Part shown: in pieces, positions 59,183-64,000 of the stretch
Layout of the letters: every line of letters begins with the position of its first letter
How positions within the stretch are numbered: position 1 is the stretch's first letter
The notes under the pieces: model-generated
What the model saw: only the letters and a program-made list of their open reading frames with translations
Told to the model about the DNA's origin: nothing
Databases searched by the model: none
Assembly: GCA_017415715.1 (NCBI GenBank)
Contig: JAFQFD010000038.1
Coordinates: 1 to 64,000, forward strand
Source: Bacteroidales bacterium
GTDB lineage: Bacteria > Bacteroidota > Bacteroidia > Bacteroidales > UBA932
Reading direction: 5' to 3'
DNA: 64,000 nucleotides
Translations under genes and position numbers: made by a program

Positions 59183-62155
59183 ATGAGAAAAATCAAACTG
59201 TTTCTCACAGTATTGGCGGTACTTATGACTTCTGTAGCATTTGCGCAGAGCCTTACAGTCAAAGGAGTTGTCCTTGACCAGGCTACAGGAGACCCTGTAC
59301 CGTTTGCTTCAGTTCATGAGAAAGGAACAATGAACGGCATCAATACAGATGTGGATGGTAATTATTCCATCACTGTGTCTAAGGATGCTGTCCTCGTATT
59401 CTCTTCAATCGGCTACACAGCTGTGGAGATTCCGGTAGCAGGTTCGGCGGTGGTGAACTGCGAACTCCCGGTAGACTCAGAGACTCTGGAAAATGCTGTC
59501 GTTGTGGGATACGGTTCCGCTAAGAAAGTCGGAACAATTGTAGGATCTGTTACAACAGTGAACTCAGATGCGATCAAGACAGCGCCATCATCATCTGCCC
59601 TTGACCAGCTTCAGGGACAGGTTGCAGGTCTCTCTGTCATGACTACAGGTGGTGTCGCCGGTGAAAACAACGTCTCTATGCAGCTTCATGGACAGGGATC
59701 ACTCGGTGCATCTTCTACTCCGCTGTACATCATTGACGGTATGCAGGCCAGCAGCCGCGCGATCCAGGCGATGAACCCTAACGACATCCTCAGCATCACC
59801 ATCCTCAAGGATGCTTCAGCGACTTCCATCTATGGTTCCCGTGCAGCTAACGGTGTCGTTGTGGTTACGACAAGAGCCGGTTCATACGATGCAAAGGCTT
59901 CAGTGACCATCAGAAGCCAGGCAGGTATCTCGACTCTCGCCGACATGACTCTCTACAAGAACATGATGTCAGGTCCGGAGCTCAAGGAATTCTGGATGAG
60001 GTCAGGTCTGATGTCTCCTGACCAGATCAGGACTACTTATACAGACAAGGGATTTGATGCAGATACCAAGTGGTATAACTACTACCAGCAGTTCAACAAC
60101 CCTCAGTTCCAGAACGACGTGATCGTCGAGGGTGGTGGAAACAAGGTGGCATACATGATCGGTGCTTCACAGTTCCATCAGAGAGGTACTGCAATCGGTA
60201 ATGAATATGACCGTTATACCGTACGTACGAACGTACAGGGACGTCCGAAGGATTGGCTCAAGGTCGCTGGAAACATTGCAGTCTCATACGACAAGAGGTC
60301 TACCAACCCTAACTGGGGTGGCGCTTCAGGCGGTGCAGGCTATACTGCCGGTGGTCTGTCATATCTTAACAACCCTCTCTATCCTTCAACAGAGGAGAAC
60401 GGTCAGTTCCCGGACGGTATGTATACTCCTACATATTACGTAGCTAACTTCCCTAATGTTGCCAACCGTTACGGACTCCTGGCTTCATTCAATGTGGAGA
60501 TAGAGCCTATCCCTAATCTCAAGATCGCGTCACGTGCCGGTATGGACGGATATGTATCTATGTCGGAGTCTACAAGAGTTCCGTCATTCCTCGGAACACA
60601 GGGTAATGGTACAAGGTCAAGGAGTGCAGGTCTCAGCTATACTGCGACTATTACCAATACCATCGAGTATGCTTTCAATATCGCCAATGACCACCAGTTC
60701 ACAGTACTCGCCGGTCATGAGGGTGTTGCTGAGTATGCAGATGCTTTCTCGGCATATGCTGAGGAAATCAAGGATGACCGTCTGACAAATCTCCAGAACG
60801 GTAATAAGGAGACTAACGAGGTAAGTGAGTCTTTTGCAAGAGGTAACTTCCTTTCGTTCTTCGGAAGAATGGATTACTCTCTGATGAACAAATATTATTT
60901 TGATGCATCGGTACGTAATGACGCCTGCTCACGCTTCGGTCCGAATAACAAGCGTGCAACCTTCTGGGCTGCAGGAGCCATGTGGAAGATGAAGAGGGAG
61001 AATTTCATGCAGAATGCATACTGGCTTGATGACCTTAACTTCAAGGTAAGCTACGGTACTCAGGGTAATGCATCTATCGGAGACTATCAGTATCTTGCAC
61101 TCATCGGCTCGATGACTGACTATGCTACCGGAAGTTCGCTCGGTCTTGGACAGCCTTCTAACTTCGACCTTACCTGGGAGAAGCAGGCTCTCCTGACTGT
61201 AGGTTTCAATGGCCGTGTCGCGGACAGAGTTGATTTCAACATTGAGTACTATTACAGAAAGACATCATCAATGCTGATGGATGTGCCTTATAACTACACG
61301 ACCGGTGTGACTTCGCTTTACGGAAACGTGGGCGGTCTCCTCAACCAGGGTATCGACATCACTCTCGGCGTGGACATTCTCAGAGGTCAGGATCATTTCC
61401 TCCGCTTCAACACAACATTCAACTGGAATGCTGAGAAGGTTACAGAGCTTTTCAACGGACTTGACAGATGGGAGATGGTCGGCTATGGTTTCGCTTATGT
61501 AGTAGGCGAGCCGGTATCATTATACTATCCTGTATATGCCGGTGTGAATCCTGAGAACGGTAAGCAGCAGTGGTATCTGCCAGGTGAGAATGTAGATGTC
61601 ACTACAATGGATCCGTCCAGGGTGACAGAGGACTTCGACGAGGCAGGTCTTACTCAGAACACAGGCAAGAGACTCAACCCGCCTGTAAACGGAGGTTTCA
61701 ATATCAGTGCAGGCTGGAGAGGCATTTCGCTTCAGGCAGACTTCTCTTATGTCCTGGGCAAGTACCTCATCAACAACGACGCATTCTTCTATGCAAACCC
61801 TCACCAGAATCTTGACTGTACTCAGCATAAGGATGTTCAGGACTTCTGGACTCCATATAACACAGATGCAAAGTATCCAGACTGGAGTCAGGGTGCAACA
61901 ATGCAGTTCGATACCCACCTTCTCGAGAAGGCTAACTTCCTTCGTCTGAAGAACCTTCAGGTGGCTTATGACTTACCAAGAAGACTTCTCGGCAACCAGC
62001 AGGTAGTAAACGGACTGAAGTTCACTTTCACTGCCCGTAACCTTTTCTGCCTCACAAACTATTCAGGTATCGACCCTGAGGTTGCAGGAAACCTTACATA
62101 TGGTCGTGTAGGTAACTCAAAGCAGTACCTTTTAGGTGTTGAACTTACTTTCTAA
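59183..62155 (+). CDS. SusC/RagA-family TonB-dependent outer-membrane transporter (PUL 2)
   Basis: This is the second SusC-like barrel. I use the ATG at 59183 (MRKIKLFLTVLAVL); the TTG two codons earlier is an alternative. The product is 990 residues with a signal peptide (ending VAFAQ, about residue 20), a carboxypeptidase-regulatory-like domain (about 23-95), a plug starting near ENAVVVGYGSAKK and a barrel ending VELTF. It differs clearly from the PUL 1 transporter and so probably imports another glycan. SusD follows after 21 bases. Nearby AraC, MFS and ROK genes may belong to the same system. Confidence 0.96.
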   Translation: MRKIKLFLTVLAVLMTSVAFAQSLTVKGVVLDQATGDPVPFASVHEKGTMNGINTDVDGNYSITVSKDAVLVFSSIGYTAVEIPVAGSAVVNCELPVDSETLENAVVVGYGSAKKVGTIVGSVTTVNSDAIKTAPSSSALDQLQGQVAGLSVMTTGGVAGENNVSMQLHGQGSLGASSTPLYIIDGMQASSRAIQAMNPNDILSITILKDASATSIYGSRAANGVVVVTTRAGSYDAKASVTIRSQAGISTLADMTLYKNMMSGPELKEFWMRSGLMSPDQIRTTYTDKGFDADTKWYNYYQQFNNPQFQNDVIVEGGGNKVAYMIGASQFHQRGTAIGNEYDRYTVRTNVQGRPKDWLKVAGNIAVSYDKRSTNPNWGGASGGAGYTAGGLSYLNNPLYPSTEENGQFPDGMYTPTYYVANFPNVANRYGLLASFNVEIEPIPNLKIASRAGMDGYVSMSESTRVPSFLGTQGNGTRSRSAGLSYTATITNTIEYAFNIANDHQFTVLAGHEGVAEYADAFSAYAEEIKDDRLTNLQNGNKETNEVSESFARGNFLSFFGRMDYSLMNKYYFDASVRNDACSRFGPNNKRATFWAAGAMWKMKRENFMQNAYWLDDLNFKVSYGTQGNASIGDYQYLALIGSMTDYATGSSLGLGQPSNFDLTWEKQALLTVGFNGRVADRVDFNIEYYYRKTSSMLMDVPYNYTTGVTSLYGNVGGLLNQGIDITLGVDILRGQDHFLRFNTTFNWNAEKVTELFNGLDRWEMVGYGFAYVVGEPVSLYYPVYAGVNPENGKQQWYLPGENVDVTTMDPSRVTEDFDEAGLTQNTGKRLNPPVNGGFNISAGWRGISLQADFSYVLGKYLINNDAFFYANPHQNLDCTQHKDVQDFWTPYNTDAKYPDWSQGATMQFDTHLLEKANFLRLKNLQVAYDLPRRLLGNQQVVNGLKFTFTARNLFCLTNYSGIDPEVAGNLTYGRVGNSKQYLLGVELTF

Positions 62156-62176
62156 CCGGGAAAGCAATAAAAGAAG

Positions 62177-63739
62177 ATGACAACAATGAAGAATATATTA
62201 AAGACTATTTTACTGGTGGGAGTGACTGCGGTAACCGTAGCGTCATGTGACCTTGATCTTCGCCCTAAATCGGCGATTGTCTTTGATGAGGACAAGCCGT
62301 TCTTCACCAGTGTGACTGACATTGAAAGCTTCCGCAATGGAGTGCTCGCGTCTTACAGGGCTGTTCAGTATGGCTCATTCACTCAGAGTACCGAAGTCAT
62401 GTGTGACGGCTTCAATGCGCTTATCAGCTATGGTAACAACTATGGCTCCATCCATAGGACAGATGCCACTTTCACAACCAGCGACTCATATGCAGAGTCA
62501 ATGTGGGCAAATCACTACTCTGTCATCAAGAACTACAATATCGCGATGGAGCAGGCCGATCATATCATAGATCCTGATTCGGAGTTCTATAATGAGGAGC
62601 TCGCGCCATATGCCGAGTGGCTCAAGGGAACCGCTCAGTTCTGCAGAGCCTCTTCATACCTGATGCTGGCTCGCCATTTCGGCCCGGATTATGATCCTGA
62701 TACAGCAGAAGAGGATCTTTGCGTTCCTCTTGTTCTCAAGTATGACCAGTACGAGAAACCTTTCCGAGCAACTATGGCCGAGGTCTATGCTCAGATTGAC
62801 TGGGATCTGTCAGAAGCTCAGAAACTGCTCGAAGGCAAGATTCAGCAAGGCGCTCCAAGGTCGGCTGACGTCACTGTTGATGCCATCAAGGCTCTCAAGG
62901 CACGTATGTATCTTGACATGGAGGAGTATGCTGATGCTGCGAAGATGGCCGATGAGGTTATCTCTTCTGAGGCTGGCTATGCATTGTCTGCGACTCTCGC
63001 AGAAATGGATGCGGAGTTCAATGATGACAGCGGCAAGGAGGCCATTATACAGCTGTATGCATCCAAGGCTGAAGGTATCGTTGGAAATACAATCTACACA
63101 CAGGTCAACCGTGACGCAAAGGGTAAGTATTTCCAGCCATATTACATTCCGTCAAAGAAGCTCATTGATGCTTATTCGATGAACGACCTCCGTTTCAGAA
63201 CATGGTTCTCGAACAACCTGTATCCGGTCTTTGCGAACGGAACACGTTATAAGAACATATATACTTTCATCAAGTATCTCGCCAACTGGTCCCTCGAACC
63301 GGGAACTGAAAATGCAGGTGATCCAGAGACTGGTGCACATGCGGCAAAGCCACTGATGATCAGCGAAATGTATCTGATTTCTGCCGAGGCTAACCTTCTT
63401 GACAACAATCTTATGAAGTCGAGAGCGTCACTCAATGCTCTTCAGACAGCCCGTGGAGCATCCCTTACATCTGCTACCATGGAGAACATCAAGCTTGAGT
63501 GGTTCAAGGAGACTGTAGGTGAAGGTCTTCGTCTCTCATGCCTCAAGCGTTGGGGTGATGGTTTTGCGGGAAGACCGGCACAGTCTGCCGCACTTGAAGC
63601 CAATATCGTGAATACCGGTACATATTTCGATGAGAGGACCATTGATCCTGATGCTCATGTTCTTGTATGGCCGGTTCCTTCTTACGAGCTCAAGTTGAAC
63701 CGTAATCTTGTGCAGAACCCGGGTTATGGTGCCGAATAA
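62177..63739 (+). CDS. SusD/RagB-family lipoprotein (PUL 2)
   Basis: This is the 520-residue partner of the SusC at 59183-62155. A lipoprotein signal ends VASC (Cys near residue 24). I use the ATG at 62177; the ATG at 62186 is equally plausible. The helical SusD body contains FCRASSYLMLARHFGPDYD and the C-terminal region contains LEWFKETVGEGLRLSCLKRWGDGF, followed by the VWPVPSYELKLN strand near the end. Length is typical. It precedes a lipoprotein gene cut by the window edge. Confidence 0.95.
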   Translation: MTTMKNILKTILLVGVTAVTVASCDLDLRPKSAIVFDEDKPFFTSVTDIESFRNGVLASYRAVQYGSFTQSTEVMCDGFNALISYGNNYGSIHRTDATFTTSDSYAESMWANHYSVIKNYNIAMEQADHIIDPDSEFYNEELAPYAEWLKGTAQFCRASSYLMLARHFGPDYDPDTAEEDLCVPLVLKYDQYEKPFRATMAEVYAQIDWDLSEAQKLLEGKIQQGAPRSADVTVDAIKALKARMYLDMEEYADAAKMADEVISSEAGYALSATLAEMDAEFNDDSGKEAIIQLYASKAEGIVGNTIYTQVNRDAKGKYFQPYYIPSKKLIDAYSMNDLRFRTWFSNNLYPVFANGTRYKNIYTFIKYLANWSLEPGTENAGDPETGAHAAKPLMISEMYLISAEANLLDNNLMKSRASLNALQTARGASLTSATMENIKLEWFKETVGEGLRLSCLKRWGDGFAGRPAQSAALEANIVNTGTYFDERTIDPDAHVLVWPVPSYELKLNRNLVQNPGYGAE

Positions 63740-63763
63740 TAATGAATAATTAAGATTTCAGAT

Positions 63764-64000
63764 ATGAAGAAGATTTTATTTATAGCAGCGATGATCATGA
63801 TGCTGGCTTCATCTTGCGGAAGAAAGGTGGAGTTCGAGCATATGACTTTTGCCACCTTTGATGCTTCATCATATTCTTTTGATGAGGATGTGCAAGAGTT
63901 CAGGATTCCTGTGAAGATAGTCAATCCTAATGGTATGGAGATATCTCTTTCTGTTGCTACCAATGACGGAAAGGCCGAGGAAGGAGTAGACTATGAGATT
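63764..64000 (+). CDS. Lipoprotein of PUL 2, partial (N-terminal 79 residues)
   Basis: The open frame from the ATG at 63764 encodes a lipoprotein signal (MLASSC, Cys18) followed by a beta-rich region. The phrase NDGKAEEGVDYE near the edge resembles the Calx-beta or DUF4843-type domain found in surface proteins of PULs. It starts 25 bases after susD. The gene continues beyond the window, so length and further domains cannot be judged. Confidence 0.75.
   Translation, partial: MKKILFIAAMIMMLASSCGRKVEFEHMTFATFDASSYSFDEDVQEFRIPVKIVNPNGMEISLSVATNDGKAEEGVDYEI

Overview
This window is about 64 kb of a chromosome from the order Bacteroidales (phylum Bacteroidota). The evidence is two SusC/SusD pairs, many lipoproteins, Bacteroidales-type families (DUF3127, BACON-GH16, DKNYY), upstream regions lacking Shine-Dalgarno sites, and repeated -7 boxes of the form TAnnTTTG. 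I cannot name a genus. Genes are tightly packed; I saw no rRNA, tRNA, CRISPR array, phage or conjugative module.

Layout. (1) 20-13326, plus strand: a polysaccharide utilisation locus (PUL 1). It holds SusC, SusD, a 969-residue surface lipoprotein with four tandem carbohydrate-binding-like modules, two laminarinase-type GH16 enzymes, a CotH-family lipoprotein and a GH5 lipoprotein. The set suggests a beta-glucan, most likely beta-1,3-linked, as substrate. (2) 13441-19008, minus strand: serC-serA-DUF1015 (serine synthesis) and an IMPACT-family gene followed by pyrB-pyrI. (3) 19133-36000: mainly housekeeping genes (miaA, recQ, an FKBP isomerase, dnaG, metG, murB, murA), interrupted by a Y1 (RAYT-like) transposase and a TIR/SEC-C/DUF1566 fusion protein. 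(4) 36025-49551: O-methyltransferase, M16 peptidase, dnaX, lptB, aminotransferase, CoA-transferase, uridine-kinase-like gene, uvrA. (5) 49622-50906: a second Y1 transposase between inverted 108-bp repeats. (6) 50918-58340: MBL hydrolase, deoxynucleoside kinase, acyl-CoA synthetase, nitroreductase, AraC regulator, then a sugar MFS transporter and ROK kinase. (7) 59183 to the edge: SusC/SusD of a second PUL, with a lipoprotein cut by the window end.

The most unusual feature is the density and placement of small palindromic repeats and their likely mobilising enzymes. The first Y1 transposase lies inside five 32-bp hairpins spaced at exactly 51 bp. The second is bracketed by 108-bp palindromic elements, with another full copy and a diverged copy elsewhere between convergent genes. 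A third superfamily, bounded by GTCAT and ATCT, occurs as five stem variants in intergenic gaps, directly in front of start codons, and translated in frame inside metG and murB. A 98-bp triple tandem array lies in the probable dnaX leader, and a 106-bp element with 23-bp perfect inverted ends separates two genes. Several of these repeats supply stop codons, C-termini or start-codon context to neighbouring genes.

Other points of note are a MurA with Asp in place of the catalytic Cys, a SerA with Lys in place of the catalytic His, a GH16 enzyme carrying an EF-hand-like loop and leucine-rich repeats, and a possible short RNA upstream of the MFS/ROK pair.
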